64,000 nucleotides of DNA from an uncultured Prevotella sp. (lineage in GTDB: Bacteria > Bacteroidota > Bacteroidia > Bacteroidales > Bacteroidaceae): positions 42,650 through 106,649 of the forward strand of contig CAMJDL010000006.1 of the NCBI GenBank assembly GCA_946404405.1, read 5' to 3'. Position numbers and translations under genes: made by a program. The number at the start of each line of letters is the position of its first letter. Positions within the stretch are counted from its first letter, which is position 1. Below are positions 54,599 through 63,389 of the stretch, in pieces. Below the pieces are notes generated by a model. It was not told where the DNA came from. It did no database searches and was given only the letters and a program-made list of their open reading frames with translations.

Positions 54599-55711
54599 AT
54601 GGATAATATTGAGAAAATCGAAGCTGAGGAGTCTTCAATTGACTTCAAAAAAATATTCAATGATTTGTTGAAGCACAAGCGTCTTTATTACAAGGTGCTG
54701 CCTATTGCCTTTGTCTTGGCTGCCATCTATGCGCTGAGCAAGCCAAATTTCTATTCCTGTACCGTCAAGCTGAGTCCTGAGCTTTCCAGTTCTCGTACAT
54801 CCAGCAGTCTCGCTTCGCTGGCCAGCAGTTTTGGTTTCAATCTGGGAAGCGGTTCCGGTTCCGCTGGCATGGGTTCTGAGGCATTGTTCCCAACGCTCTA
54901 TCCCGACTTAATGAACTCTACGGACTTCAAGACTACGTTATTCGATGTACCCGTTACTATTGAGGGTAACAAGAAGAAGGGTGAGAAGGATCGCACCATG
55001 AGCTACTACGACTATTTGAGCAAAGAGCAGAAAAAGACGTGGTGGTCAGCAGCTATCGGGGGCACGATGAAAGCCATTATCGGACTGTTTACCGACAAAA
55101 AGGAAAAAGAGGAAGAATCTCTTGATCCTTTCCGTCTGACGAAGAAACAAGCTGCCATTGTGAAGGCACTCGACAAGATGGTGGTTTGTGATGTCGATAA
55201 GAAAACTATGGTTATTACCATTGATGTGACAGACCAGAACGCTGTCATCTGCGCTATGATGGCCGATACCGTCAAGACGCGTCTGCAGAAATTCATCACT
55301 GATTATCGCACATCTAAGGCACGCGTAGATTTGGAGTATAGCCAGAAACTCTATGGCGAGGCTAAGGCGCGCTACGACAAGGCCCGTCGGCTGTATGCAG
55401 ACTTCGTGGACCACAATCAGGATATCATGCTCGAAACCGTTCGCATGCGTCAGACTGAACTGGAGAACGAGATGCAGCTGCAGTACAATGCCTATCAGCA
55501 AGTGGCTACACAGTTATTGGCCGCAGAGGCTAAGGTTCAGCAGGAAACACCAGCGTTCACTACATTGCAGAGTGCTACCGTACCCGTTCAGAAGAAGGGC
55601 CCCAAGCGTGCACAGATGTGCCTCATCTTCGTGTTCCTTGCTTTCCTTGGAACTACAGCATGGATTCTTTATAAGGAAGACGATTTGAAGCCATTGCTTG
55701 GAATGTCTTAA
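54599..55711 (+). CDS. Wzz-type chain-length determinant protein
   Basis: A 370-residue protein with the Wzz layout. One membrane helix is near the N-terminus (LPIAFVLAAIYALS), a large periplasmic part contains coiled coil (about 250-320, LEYSQKLYGEAKARYDKARR), and a second helix lies near the C-terminus after the PVQKKGPKRAQM motif. It would control polysaccharide chain length or assist export. There is no fused tyrosine kinase and no polysaccharide gene cluster in the window. A TAACTTTG -7-like box lies at 54551-54558. Confidence 0.85.
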   Translation: MDNIEKIEAEESSIDFKKIFNDLLKHKRLYYKVLPIAFVLAAIYALSKPNFYSCTVKLSPELSSSRTSSSLASLASSFGFNLGSGSGSAGMGSEALFPTLYPDLMNSTDFKTTLFDVPVTIEGNKKKGEKDRTMSYYDYLSKEQKKTWWSAAIGGTMKAIIGLFTDKKEKEEESLDPFRLTKKQAAIVKALDKMVVCDVDKKTMVITIDVTDQNAVICAMMADTVKTRLQKFITDYRTSKARVDLEYSQKLYGEAKARYDKARRLYADFVDHNQDIMLETVRMRQTELENEMQLQYNAYQQVATQLLAAEAKVQQETPAFTTLQSATVPVQKKGPKRAQMCLIFVFLAFLGTTAWILYKEDDLKPLLGMS

Positions 55712-55733
55712 CTTTTAAATTTAATAAAGCCCT

Positions 55734-56243
55734 ATGAAGAAAAAACTAATCATGCTTTTCGTATTGCTGACCGCTTTTTTAGCTACCGTCAGCGCCCAAT
55801 CACTTGGTGTATTTACGTGGGATAGTAAGGGTAAGTTTACTAACGTTCGTAATGCGCCCAATGGCAAGGTTGTTGACCGTATTCCCACCAATATACCGGC
55901 TATGATTGGTGTTGAGAAGCCTACTAATGGTTGGTGGAAAATCATAGGTAACGATTATGATACGGGCGACTTTGAAGGCACGCTTAAGGGCTCTACTACG
56001 GGCTATTGGATTCATTATTCTGTTCTAGGTATGGGCACCCGTAACTATGGCAAAGAGAAACTGACGTTGCGCCAGTCGCCTAACGCTAAGTCAGCTGCAG
56101 TCTATTCATTCACAAAAGAAATTGTGCTCCGTCCCATGGACATCAAGGGTGAGTGGGTCAAGGTCAAGACCACAGATGGCAAGTACACTGGATGGATTGA
56201 AATGGACTGGCTTTGTGGCAATTCCCTGACCAACTGCTGCTAA
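55734..56243 (+). CDS. Secreted protein with two SH3-like segments
   Basis: A 169-residue protein with a signal peptide (MKKKLIMLFVLLTAFLATVSA). Two bacterial SH3-like segments follow, one around FTNVRNAPNGKVVDRIPTN and one around KLTLRQSPNAKSAAVYSFTK to TGWIEMDWLCG. It is probably periplasmic and may bind cell wall or protein ligands. It follows Wzz by 22 bp and may share its transcript. It is convergent with pyrF; a short hairpin (56246-56261) separates them. Confidence 0.78.
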   Translation: MKKKLIMLFVLLTAFLATVSAQSLGVFTWDSKGKFTNVRNAPNGKVVDRIPTNIPAMIGVEKPTNGWWKIIGNDYDTGDFEGTLKGSTTGYWIHYSVLGMGTRNYGKEKLTLRQSPNAKSAAVYSFTKEIVLRPMDIKGEWVKVKTTDGKYTGWIEMDWLCGNSLTNCC

Positions 56244-56263
56244 AATTGTCGTTTGCGACAACT

Positions 56264-57124
56264 TTAATCAGCAAACTTTGCGAGTTCAATAGCCATCTCC
56301 TGTTGCAGCTCCTTGGCTTTCTCTGCTGCCACTTCAGCAAAGTCATCACCGTTAGAGGCATAAATGACGCCACGACTGGAATTCACCAGCAAGCCACAGT
56401 CTTTGGTTATGCCATATTTGCAGACTTCCTGCAGTGAACCGCCTTGTGCGCCAACACCGGGTACCAAGAGGAAATGGTTGGGAACTATCTTGCGGATGTC
56501 CTCGAACATCTTTCCCTGTGTGGCACCAACAACGTACATCATGTTGTCTTCGTTGCCCCATTGCTGGCTCTGTTTCAGCACTTTTTCAAAGAGACGCTCA
56601 CCATTTTTATCCTCGATGAGTTGGAAATCGTGCGAACCCTTATTCGATGTCAAAGCCAAGAGGATAACCCACTTGTCCTTATAGCCTAGGAAAGGTGTCA
56701 CCGAGTCCTCACCCATATAGGGGGCAACGGTCAGCGAATCGACATCATAGTTCTCGAAGAAGGTCTTAGCATACATTTTCGATGTATTGCCAATATCGCC
56801 ACGTTTGGCATCGGCAATGATGAAGTGGTTGGGATAGTTCTCCTTCAGATACTCAATGGTACCCTCGAAAGCTGCAATACCCTCCATACCGTATGCCTCG
56901 TAAAAGGCAAGATTAGGCTTATAGGCCACACAGTATGGGGCAGTAGCATCGATGATGCGAATATTGAACTCCAGTAGCATGCCAAACGTGTACTCTTCCT
57001 CTTCATACTCCTTACGGACTTGTTTCTGCACCGATTGAGGAATCTTGTCGAGGTCGGTGTCGAGTCCTACACATAGAAACGACTGCTTCTCACGTATCTG
57101 CTGTATTAATTCTTGTCTATTCAT
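56264..57124 (-). CDS. pyrF: Orotidine 5'-phosphate decarboxylase
   Basis: A 286-residue type-2 OMP decarboxylase. It has [14 protein letters not shown], the catalytic [19 protein letters not shown] segment with the Asp-Lys-Asp triad, and the late [11 protein letters not shown] and [10 protein letters not shown] motifs. It makes UMP. The ATG at 57124 is used because the longer frame begins at a TTG. It follows prfA closely. Confidence 0.96.
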   Translation of the reverse strand: MNRQELIQQIREKQSFLCVGLDTDLDKIPQSVQKQVRKEYEEEEYTFGMLLEFNIRIIDATAPYCVAYKPNLAFYEAYGMEGIAAFEGTIEYLKENYPNHFIIADAKRGDIGNTSKMYAKTFFENYDVDSLTVAPYMGEDSVTPFLGYKDKWVILLALTSNKGSHDFQLIEDKNGERLFEKVLKQSQQWGNEDNMMYVVGATQGKMFEDIRKIVPNHFLLVPGVGAQGGSLQEVCKYGITKDCGLLVNSSRGVIYASNGDDFAEVAAEKAKELQQEMAIELAKFAD

Positions 57125-57157
57125 AAACAACAAACTTCAATTTTTAAATTTCAAACT

Positions 57158-58267
57158 TTAGAGTTCTGTTTCCTTCATGCGTTCTGCATTCTCGGCAACG
57201 GTCAGCGCATCAATCATAGGTTGGATGTCACCACCAAGGAAACCCTGCAGGTCGTGGGTGGTATAGCCGATGCGGTGGTCGGTGACGCGACCCTGTGGGA
57301 AGTTATAAGTGCGAATCTTAGCTGAGCGGTCGCCCGTAGAGACAAGGCTCTTACGACGTGAGGCAATGTCATCCATATACTTCTGATGCTCCTTATCATA
57401 TATAAAGGTATAGAGGCGCGACAATGCACGTTCCTTATTCTTGGGCTGGTCGCGCGTTTCTGTACATTCTATGAGGATTTCTTCCGTTTCGCCCGTATTG
57501 GGATTCTTCCACATATAGCGCAGACGCACACCAGACTCAACCTTGTTCACGTTCTGACCACCGGCACCACTCGAACGGAAAGTGTCCCACTTGATTTCAC
57601 CCTCGTTAACGTGAACCTCGAATTTGTCAGCCTCAGGCAGTACGGCAACTGTCGCAGCAGAGGTGTGCATACGCCCCTGTGTCTCGGTAGCAGGCACGCG
57701 CTGTACACGATGTACGCCAGACTCGTATTTCAGCGTACCATAGACATCGGCACCGCTAACGGCAAAGTCTATTTCCTTGAAACCACCGACGGCACCTTCT
57801 GAGACGCTGGTAATTGACAGTTGCCAACCCTTCGAGTCGCAAAAGCTCTTATACATCTTAAACAGGTCGCCTGCAAACAATGCTGCCTCGTCGCCACCCG
57901 TTCCGGCACGAATCTCCATCTGCACGTTCTTGGCATCCTCTGGGTCTTTGGGAATCAATGCAATTTTGATTTCCTCCTCCAGTTTGGGCTGTAACGCCTC
58001 GTTTTCAGCCAATTCCTCACGTGCCATTTCCTTCATTTCGGGGTCACTCTCGTTGGCTAGTATATCCTTTGCCTCCTTGATACTGTTCAGACAAGCAATA
58101 TAACGCTTACGAGCGTCCATGATGTCACCTAAGTCCTTATACTCCTTGGTGAGTTTCACAAATCGGTTTTGGTCAGCAATCACGTCGGGGTCGGTAATAA
58201 GCGTCGATACCTCCTCGAAGCGAGCCTCCAGTCCGTCAAGTTTCTGTAAAATGCTGTTATTCTCCAT
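57158..58267 (-). CDS. prfA: Peptide chain release factor 1
   Basis: A 369-residue release factor with the catalytic GGQ in RSSGAGGQNVNK and the typical start of domain 3. The anticodon-like region is in the middle (VQRVPATETQGRMHTSAATV). It ends translation at UAA and UAG. Its promoter is not separable from the tRNA-Ser region immediately upstream. pyrF follows by 33 bp. Confidence 0.97.
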   Translation of the reverse strand: MENNSILQKLDGLEARFEEVSTLITDPDVIADQNRFVKLTKEYKDLGDIMDARKRYIACLNSIKEAKDILANESDPEMKEMAREELAENEALQPKLEEEIKIALIPKDPEDAKNVQMEIRAGTGGDEAALFAGDLFKMYKSFCDSKGWQLSITSVSEGAVGGFKEIDFAVSGADVYGTLKYESGVHRVQRVPATETQGRMHTSAATVAVLPEADKFEVHVNEGEIKWDTFRSSGAGGQNVNKVESGVRLRYMWKNPNTGETEEILIECTETRDQPKNKERALSRLYTFIYDKEHQKYMDDIASRRKSLVSTGDRSAKIRTYNFPQGRVTDHRIGYTTHDLQGFLGGDIQPMIDALTVAENAERMKETEL

Positions 58268-58278
58268 ACTCTCTTTAG

Positions 58279-58305
58279 CAAAAAGAGAGTCATCACTGAC
58301 TCTCT
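58279..58305 (-). terminator. Intrinsic terminator after tRNA-Ser
   Basis: A 9-bp perfect stem (58284-58292 with 58297-58305), a 4-nt loop and a run of Us on the minus strand. It lies between the tRNA and prfA, whose ATG is 12 bp further. Confidence 0.8.
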
Positions 58306-58312
58306 AACTAAG

Positions 58313-58400
58313 CGGAAGGTGAGGGATTCAAACCCCCGATACCCGAAAAGGGTATACCGGATTTCGAGTCCAGCGCGATCGATCACTCTGCCAACCTTCC
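58313..58400 (-). tRNA. tRNA-Ser (anticodon CGA)
   Basis: An 88-nt cloverleaf on the minus strand. The acceptor stem pairs GGAAGGT with ACCTTCC and the discriminator is G. The anticodon stem CTGGA/TCCGG holds loop CTCGAAA with anticodon CGA, reading UCG. A long variable arm (TATACCCTTTTCGGGTATC) marks a class II serine tRNA, and the T-loop TTTGAAT is standard. CCA is not encoded. It is flanked by its own promoter and terminator. Confidence 0.96.
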
Positions 58401-58434
58401 AATAAATTTCTTATGCTTTGCTCGAATGCGGATG

Positions 58435-58466
58435 CAAAGGTACTACTTTTTTCCGATACTACCAAA
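58435..58466 (-). promoter_or_regulatory. Promoter of tRNA-Ser
   Basis: TTTG (58463-58466) and TACCTTTG (58435-58442) on the minus strand, spaced 20 bp. Confidence 0.78.
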
Positions 58467-58490
58467 GAAAATGCAGGAAACTTACGAAAT

Positions 58491-59075
58491 TTATTCGAAA
58501 GAGAGTTTTGCCAATTTAGATTTCAACTGCTCGGCTTCACTTTTCCTGATGCTCAGCACGATTTCGCACGTGTTATCGTATGTTTGACTGACGATGCGCG
58601 GATTCATGTCTTTCACAATGCGCATCACGTCGTTCATCTGTGGATAGGCAAACGTGTACTTGACAATTTCCTCAACCTTCCGCTTCTCAATGGCTGCATG
58701 TGCCAAAGCGTCGGCAGCAGCCTCACGGTAGGCTACGATGAGTCCGCTGGTACCCAGATTGACACCACCATAATAGCGCACCACCACGATGAGGATGTTA
58801 GTCAGCTCGTTGCTGTTGATTTGTCCAAGAATGGGTTTCCCAGCAGTTGATGATGGTTCTCCATCATCATTGGCACGAAACTCCAAACGTTCTGGTCCCA
58901 GCATATAGGCATAACACACATGGCGGGCATCGTAGTACTTTTTACGATAACCTGCCACAATGTCCTTCACCTCAGCTACATCTTCTACGTGATGAGCAAA
59001 AGCGAGGAACTTACTCCGTTTCTCGGTGTAGTATCCCTCGCTTGTGCCTGATATCGTGCGATATTCGTCGGTCAT
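58491..59075 (-). CDS. YigZ/IMPACT family protein
   Basis: A 194-residue protein with the UPF0029 domain signature: KRSKFLAFA, ARHVCYAYMLG, FRANDDGEPSSTAGKPIL and VVVRYYGGVNLGTSGLIVAY. Family members are conserved and have been linked to translation control in eukaryotes; the bacterial role is not settled. It stands alone between tRNA-Ser and the DUF1015 gene, in the same direction as the latter. Confidence 0.92.
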   Translation of the reverse strand: MTDEYRTISGTSEGYYTEKRSKFLAFAHHVEDVAEVKDIVAGYRKKYYDARHVCYAYMLGPERLEFRANDDGEPSSTAGKPILGQINSNELTNILIVVVRYYGGVNLGTSGLIVAYREAAADALAHAAIEKRKVEEIVKYTFAYPQMNDVMRIVKDMNPRIVSQTYDNTCEIVLSIRKSEAEQLKSKLAKLSFE

Positions 59076-59102
59076 TTTTTTCGATATTTCGGAATATCGA
59101 TA

Positions 59103-60350
59103 TTACGATAGTTTATGAATCACCAATCCTGAGCGCAGCTTCGGCTCGAACCATGTAGCCTTTGGTGGCATAATCTTTCCGCTGTCAGCGATATCCATAA
59201 TCTGTTGCATCGATACTGGATAGAGGGCCAGAGCAGCACGCATCTCACCAGAGTCCACGCGACGCTTCAGTTCACCCAAACCACGCAGACCACCAACGAA
59301 GTCGATACGCTGAGAAGAGCGCAGGTCGCCGATGTTCAGAATCTCGTCCAGAATCAGACGGCTCGAGATATCGACATCCAACACGCCGATGGGGTCGCTG
59401 TTGTCGTAAGTACCCTCCTTGGCTTTCAACGAGTACCAATGCTGGTCCAGATAGAGCGAGAACTCATGCAACTGCTGGGGCTTGTAAATCTCAGTACCCT
59501 TGTCTTCAACGAGGAAATTTACCTGCAGGGCAGCCAGAAATTCTTCTGACGACATACCATTCAGGTCCTTCACCACGCGGTTGTAGTCAAGGATTGTAAG
59601 CTGTGAAGCCTGGAAACAAACGGCCATGAAGTAGTTATACTCCTCTGTACCGTTGTGGTTGGGGTTCTGCTTCTGCTTCTCGGCACCAACAAGTGCTGCA
59701 GCAGCCGAACGGTGGTGTCCGTCAGCGATATACATCGATGGCATCTTGGCAAACTCGTCAGTAATGGTCTGTATGTCCTGAGCATCGCTAATCACCCAGA
59801 ACTGATGGCGGAAACCGTCAATGGGGGCTATAAAGTCGTATTCAGGCTCCGTCTTGGCATAGCGCATAATTAGCTCGTTCAGCACCGCGTTGTCAGGATA
59901 TGCAAAGAACACAGGTTCTATGTTGGCATTGTTCACGCGGACATGCTTCATGCGGTCTTCTTCCTTGTCGCGACGGGTCAGCTCGTGTTTCTTGATGTTG
60001 CCCTTCATATAGTCGTCGACGTAAGCGCCAACCACCAGTCCATACTGCGTCTTGCCATTCATGGTCTGCGCATAGATATAGTAGTGATCGTCCTTGTCCT
60101 GTACAAGCCAGCCCTTGTCCTGGAACTTCTGGAAGTTCTCAGCAGCCTTTTCGTAGACGCGTGGGTCATACTCGCTGGTGCCTACAGGGAAGTCAATCTC
60201 GGGCTTGATTATGTGGTACAAACTCTTCTCGTTGTCGCCAGCCTCGGCACGTGCTTCTTCTGAGTCCAGCACGTCGTAGGGACGACTCTCCACCTGCTCT
60301 ACTAAGTCCTTCGGGGGGCGGATACCTTTAAATGGTTTTACAATTGCCAT
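59103..60350 (-). CDS. DUF1015 family protein
   Basis: A 415-residue protein of the DUF1015 family. It opens KPFKGIRPPKDLVEQVESRP-like and has HELTRRDKEEDRMKHVR and MYIADGHHRSAAAAL motifs. In other Bacteroidetes it lies next to serC and serA (recalled), but no serine genes are nearby here. A kinase-like or phosphotransfer role has been proposed for relatives; I cannot confirm it. The start at 60350 gives a complete N-terminus. Confidence 0.9.
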   Translation of the reverse strand: MAIVKPFKGIRPPKDLVEQVESRPYDVLDSEEARAEAGDNEKSLYHIIKPEIDFPVGTSEYDPRVYEKAAENFQKFQDKGWLVQDKDDHYYIYAQTMNGKTQYGLVVGAYVDDYMKGNIKKHELTRRDKEEDRMKHVRVNNANIEPVFFAYPDNAVLNELIMRYAKTEPEYDFIAPIDGFRHQFWVISDAQDIQTITDEFAKMPSMYIADGHHRSAAAALVGAEKQKQNPNHNGTEEYNYFMAVCFQASQLTILDYNRVVKDLNGMSSEEFLAALQVNFLVEDKGTEIYKPQQLHEFSLYLDQHWYSLKAKEGTYDNSDPIGVLDVDISSRLILDEILNIGDLRSSQRIDFVGGLRGLGELKRRVDSGEMRAALALYPVSMQQIMDIADSGKIMPPKATWFEPKLRSGLVIHKLS

Positions 60351-60390
60351 CTTGTTATTTTCGATTTAAGTATTTTCGATTTACTATTTA

Positions 60391-60816
60391 TTACAAATAA
60401 GCCTTGATATTCTCTATCAGCTCTGCGTACTCTGCATCGCTGAGATACACCTTTCCAGGGTTCATCTGGAACGTGCCGCCATAGTCAGGGCCGTCCACAT
60501 ACTTTGGAGCCAGATGGAAGTGCAGGTGAGACAACTTGTCGCTGTATGCACCGTAGTTTATCTTCTCTGGATTGAAGGCCTTCTGCATGGCACGGGTTAC
60601 CTTGGCTACGTCAGCCATAAAGGCATTACGGTCTTCGTCCGACAACTCGTTCAGGTCGTTTACGTGATCCTTATATGCCACAAGACAACGGCCACGATAA
60701 GTCTGTTCTTTAAAAAGGAACGCGCGAGAAACCGACAGCTGAGCGAACTCAATCATCAGATTGTGCAGGGTCTCATTATTTGTGCAATATAGGCACTCTT
60801 TTGGATCGCTTTTCAT
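60391..60816 (-). CDS. HIT-family protein
   Basis: A 141-residue histidine-triad protein with the HxHxHxx motif in SHLHFHLAPKY. A Cys pair near the N-terminus (ECLYC) is common in HIT proteins with zinc. Such proteins hydrolyse or transfer nucleotide groups. The 5' side is an AATT-type repeat shared with the end of the reductase gene. Confidence 0.88.
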   Translation of the reverse strand: MKSDPKECLYCTNNETLHNLMIEFAQLSVSRAFLFKEQTYRGRCLVAYKDHVNDLNELSDEDRNAFMADVAKVTRAMQKAFNPEKINYGAYSDKLSHLHFHLAPKYVDGPDYGGTFQMNPGKVYLSDAEYAELIENIKAYL

Positions 60817-60827
60817 ATCTAATCTCT

Positions 60828-60861
60828 TAATTCTTAATTCTTAACTCTTAACTATCAATTA
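60828..60861. repeat. AATT-type repeat upstream of the HIT gene
   Basis: Units of the ttaattct type with a few variants (ttaactct), about 8 bp apart. Confidence 0.6.
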
Positions 60862-62445
60862 TCTTGCTGAAACGTATTTATGCAATGTAGCGCGAACAGC
60901 ACCATTGCCTGCATACAACTCTTTGACCATGCCCTCAATCTGCTCACCAAGACCTGCCTCGTATAGATCAAGTCCGAATACATCCTTGCGGTTGTACAGC
61001 TTCTTCAGCGGGCTCCAGTCCTGATCTTGTTTGCCGATTTCCAGCGGAGCCACGATGGCCTGCAGTTCTTCGAGCATGGGGTCGGGCGAGCAGTCAAATG
61101 CCGTTCCGTCGTCCTTGATACCCTTCAGATAACGGGCATAGCCAGCCAACGTCAGCGGAATCAGTACGAGGTTTGACTTGTCCAGTCCGCGAGCCACATA
61201 TTTCTTCAGCGTCTCACCAAAGCGGATGGGCAACTTCTGACTGGTGTCCATGGCGATACGCTGGGGAGCGTCAGGCATGAATGGGTTGGGCAGACGCTTG
61301 TTGAGCACGGCGCCAATGAACTCGTAAGGGTTCAGCACACCAGGGTCAACAACCACGGGCATAGCCTCCATATAACCAATCTTCTGGATGAATGCACGCA
61401 GGTCTTCGTCTGCCATCTCAGCAGAAATCAGCGTATAACCCAGCATGCAGCCGTAGATTGACATAGCCGTGTGCAGCGGGTTCAGACATGTGGTCACCTT
61501 CATCGTCTCCACCTTGTCCACGGTTTCGCGGGTGGTATAGAGCGCGCCGCCCAAGTCGAGAGGGGGACGACCGTTCGTATAGTTGTCCTCGATGACCAGA
61601 TACTGCACCTCTTCAGCATTTACAAATGGAGCAGTAAAGGTGTGCTTCTCGGTCTCGATATAGTCGTTGTCCTCGAATCCGTCCTTAGCCAATAGCTCCT
61701 TTACCTTCTCGTGTGGGCGTGGGGTAATCTTATCAATCATCGACCATGGAAAGGTCACCTTTTTCTCATCCTTCAGGTAGTCAAGGAAGGCTGCAGGAAC
61801 AAGTCCGTCCTTCACCCAGCGCTCGGCATAAGCAAAGACGCCGGCCTTCACCTTGTCACCATTGTGCGAGCAGTTATCCATGCTCTGAACGGTGAGGGGC
61901 AACTGACCTGCGTTGAAGCGCTCCAACAGTAGGGCGCAAACCTTACCCATTGCGAAGACAGGGCTTAAGCCGCGAGCCAGATCAGCCTCGTTGAACGTAT
62001 AACCCTTCTCAGTGATAGTAAACGAAATCATCTGCAATGAAGGGTTCTTGAATATCTCTACAAGGCGCTGCCAGTCTGCAAACTGTGGGTCAGCCTTCAA
62101 AGCTTCTGTTACAGAGGCAATCACTTTCTTCTCGATGCTGCCGTCCGAACAAAGGTTCACGCATAGCGACAGGTTGTTGTAGGGTGCATAGGCCTTGTCG
62201 ATAACTTCGAAGTCGAATGTCTCGGCCACAATCACACCACGATCGTATTTGCCCGTGTTCAATGCGTCGTTCAGAATGGCAGCAGGAAATGCACGGAAAA
62301 TGTTTCCACCGCCAAAGTGTACCCAAGTGGGCTCCTTGGCTGTCTTTTCACGCAACTTAGCAATGTCAAATTTTGGAAGCTCATATCCCTTGGCTTCCCA
62401 TTCTGCGGCGTTCAACTTGCCGCTCAGTAGTTCGTTTAACTTCAT
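60859..62445 (-). CDS. Mannitol dehydrogenase-family uronate reductase (UxuB/UxaB-like)
   Basis: A 528-residue long-chain polyol dehydrogenase. The N-terminal nucleotide fold contains WVHFGGGNIFRAFPAAIL, and the catalytic region has KVTTCLNPLHTAMSIYGCML. Family members reduce fructuronate or tagaturonate, or oxidise mannitol. Length and the SMDNCSHNGDKV segment fit the uronate branch, probably fructuronate reductase, but the substrate is not certain. No uronate isomerase or dehydratase is in the window. It has a clear promoter at 62474-62504. Confidence 0.83.
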   Translation of the reverse strand: MKLNELLSGKLNAAEWEAKGYELPKFDIAKLREKTAKEPTWVHFGGGNIFRAFPAAILNDALNTGKYDRGVIVAETFDFEVIDKAYAPYNNLSLCVNLCSDGSIEKKVIASVTEALKADPQFADWQRLVEIFKNPSLQMISFTITEKGYTFNEADLARGLSPVFAMGKVCALLLERFNAGQLPLTVQSMDNCSHNGDKVKAGVFAYAERWVKDGLVPAAFLDYLKDEKKVTFPWSMIDKITPRPHEKVKELLAKDGFEDNDYIETEKHTFTAPFVNAEEVQYLVIEDNYTNGRPPLDLGGALYTTRETVDKVETMKVTTCLNPLHTAMSIYGCMLGYTLISAEMADEDLRAFIQKIGYMEAMPVVVDPGVLNPYEFIGAVLNKRLPNPFMPDAPQRIAMDTSQKLPIRFGETLKKYVARGLDKSNLVLIPLTLAGYARYLKGIKDDGTAFDCSPDPMLEELQAIVAPLEIGKQDQDWSPLKKLYNRKDVFGLDLYEAGLGEQIEGMVKELYAGNGAVRATLHKYVSAR

Positions 62446-62473
62446 TTTGTTATAAGGGTTTTAATAATTGGTG

Positions 62474-62504
62474 CAAAGGTAGTGAAAAACGAGCAAAATA
62501 CAAA
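62474..62504 (-). promoter_or_regulatory. Promoter of the uronate reductase gene
   Basis: TTTG (62501-62504) and TACCTTTG (62474-62481) on the minus strand, spaced 19 bp. Confidence 0.76.
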
Positions 62505-62600
62505 GAAAAAACAATTTTTTCTTTTATTTTCGAGTGCATCCTAATTTCCGACTTCAGACATTCTTACCAGTGTCACTTGAAAAATATGCTGCGAGGACAG

Positions 62601-62670
62601 TGCAAACCGAGTGCAATCGAGCTTGCTCGAATTGCCGAGGTGCAGCCTGTTCTCGCACGCTTTTGCGTGC
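62601..62670. repeat. Intergenic hairpin-rich element
   Basis: Two hairpins lie in a gene-free region (62446-62746). The first pairs 62613-62622 with 62625-62635 (one bulge); the second pairs 62655-62660 with 62665-62670 over a TTTT loop. The first hairpin region resembles dispersed palindromic sequences I recall from Prevotella intergenic regions; this is not verified. Confidence 0.5.
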
Positions 62671-62697
62671 AAATATAGCGAAAAACAGCAAATTATC

Positions 62698-62728
62698 TTT
62701 ATAATTTCACGTTTTTTTCGTACCTTTG
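62698..62728 (+). promoter_or_regulatory. Promoter of the acetyltransferase gene
   Basis: TTTA (62698-62701, one mismatch to TTTG), a 19-bp spacer, TACCTTTG (62721-62728). Confidence 0.6.
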
Positions 62729-62746
62729 CATTTTAAAACAGACTAC

Positions 62747-62827
62747 ATGACACTACGTGAACTAATTAATTCAGTCGATTTTGAGCAGTATAGCGACAAC
62801 CTACAGAAGGCTAAGATAATACGATAG
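62747..62827 (+). CDS. 26-residue small ORF before the acetyltransferase
   Basis: It reads MTLRELINSVDFEQYSDN and ends with TAG 4 bp before the acetyltransferase ATG. It starts 18 bp after the promoter -7 box, as a real first gene would. The opening resembles the start of longer Bacteroidetes proteins I recall, so it may be a truncated remnant or a leader peptide. Confidence 0.4.
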   Translation: MTLRELINSVDFEQYSDNLQKAKIIR

Positions 62828-62831
62828 ATAT

Positions 62832-63389
62832 ATGACAGAAAAAGAGAAAATGTTGGCAGGCGAGATTTATTCTGCCGTTGACCCAGAACTGATAGAAGAG
62901 TTGAAAGCTACCCGAAACAAGATTTTCGAATATAATTCACTCCGACCGTCTGAAACCCAGCGGATGAAGGAGATTATCAAAGAGCTGTTCGGTCATGTGG
63001 GCGACGATGATTTTCTTATCAATCAGCCGTTCCGTTGCGACTACGGCAAGCAGATTAGTATCGGTAAGCGTTTCTTTGCCAACTTCGACTTCACGGTTCT
63101 CGACGAAGCGCTTGTTACCATTGGTGACGATTGCTTTATCGGTCCAAACGTCAGTATCTACACAGCCTGTCATAGTACTGATCCCGTTGAGCGTAACAGC
63201 CGACAGGAATGGGCCAAACCCGTCACCATCGGCAACAACGTATGGATTGGCGGCAGTGTGACAATCCTGCCAGGAGTCACTATCGGTGACAACGTGTCTA
63301 TCGGTGCTGGTTCTGTCGTGGTGAAGGATATCCCATCAAATTCAGTTGCGGTAGGTAATCCTTGCAAGGTAATCAAGACACATTTATAG
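62832..63389 (+). CDS. Sugar O-acetyltransferase (maltose/galactoside acetyltransferase-like)
   Basis: A 185-residue left-handed beta-helix enzyme. The N-terminal Mac domain (KEKMLAGEIYSAVDPELIEE) is followed by hexapeptide repeats (e.g. ITIGNNVWIGGSVTILPGVT-like; the His of YTACHSTDP is the probable catalytic base). It transfers acetyl from acetyl-CoA to sugars. The protein is complete. Its TAG stop directly abuts the stop of the convergent AlbA_2 gene. Confidence 0.92.
   Translation: MTEKEKMLAGEIYSAVDPELIEELKATRNKIFEYNSLRPSETQRMKEIIKELFGHVGDDDFLINQPFRCDYGKQISIGKRFFANFDFTVLDEALVTIGDDCFIGPNVSIYTACHSTDPVERNSRQEWAKPVTIGNNVWIGGSVTILPGVTIGDNVSIGAGSVVVKDIPSNSVAVGNPCKVIKTHL

Noticed and set aside
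62373..62678. 101-residue open frame in the gene-free region near 62.5 kb
   Set aside because: It runs through the reductase promoter and the hairpin element; the reading frame is a by-product of the palindromic sequence.
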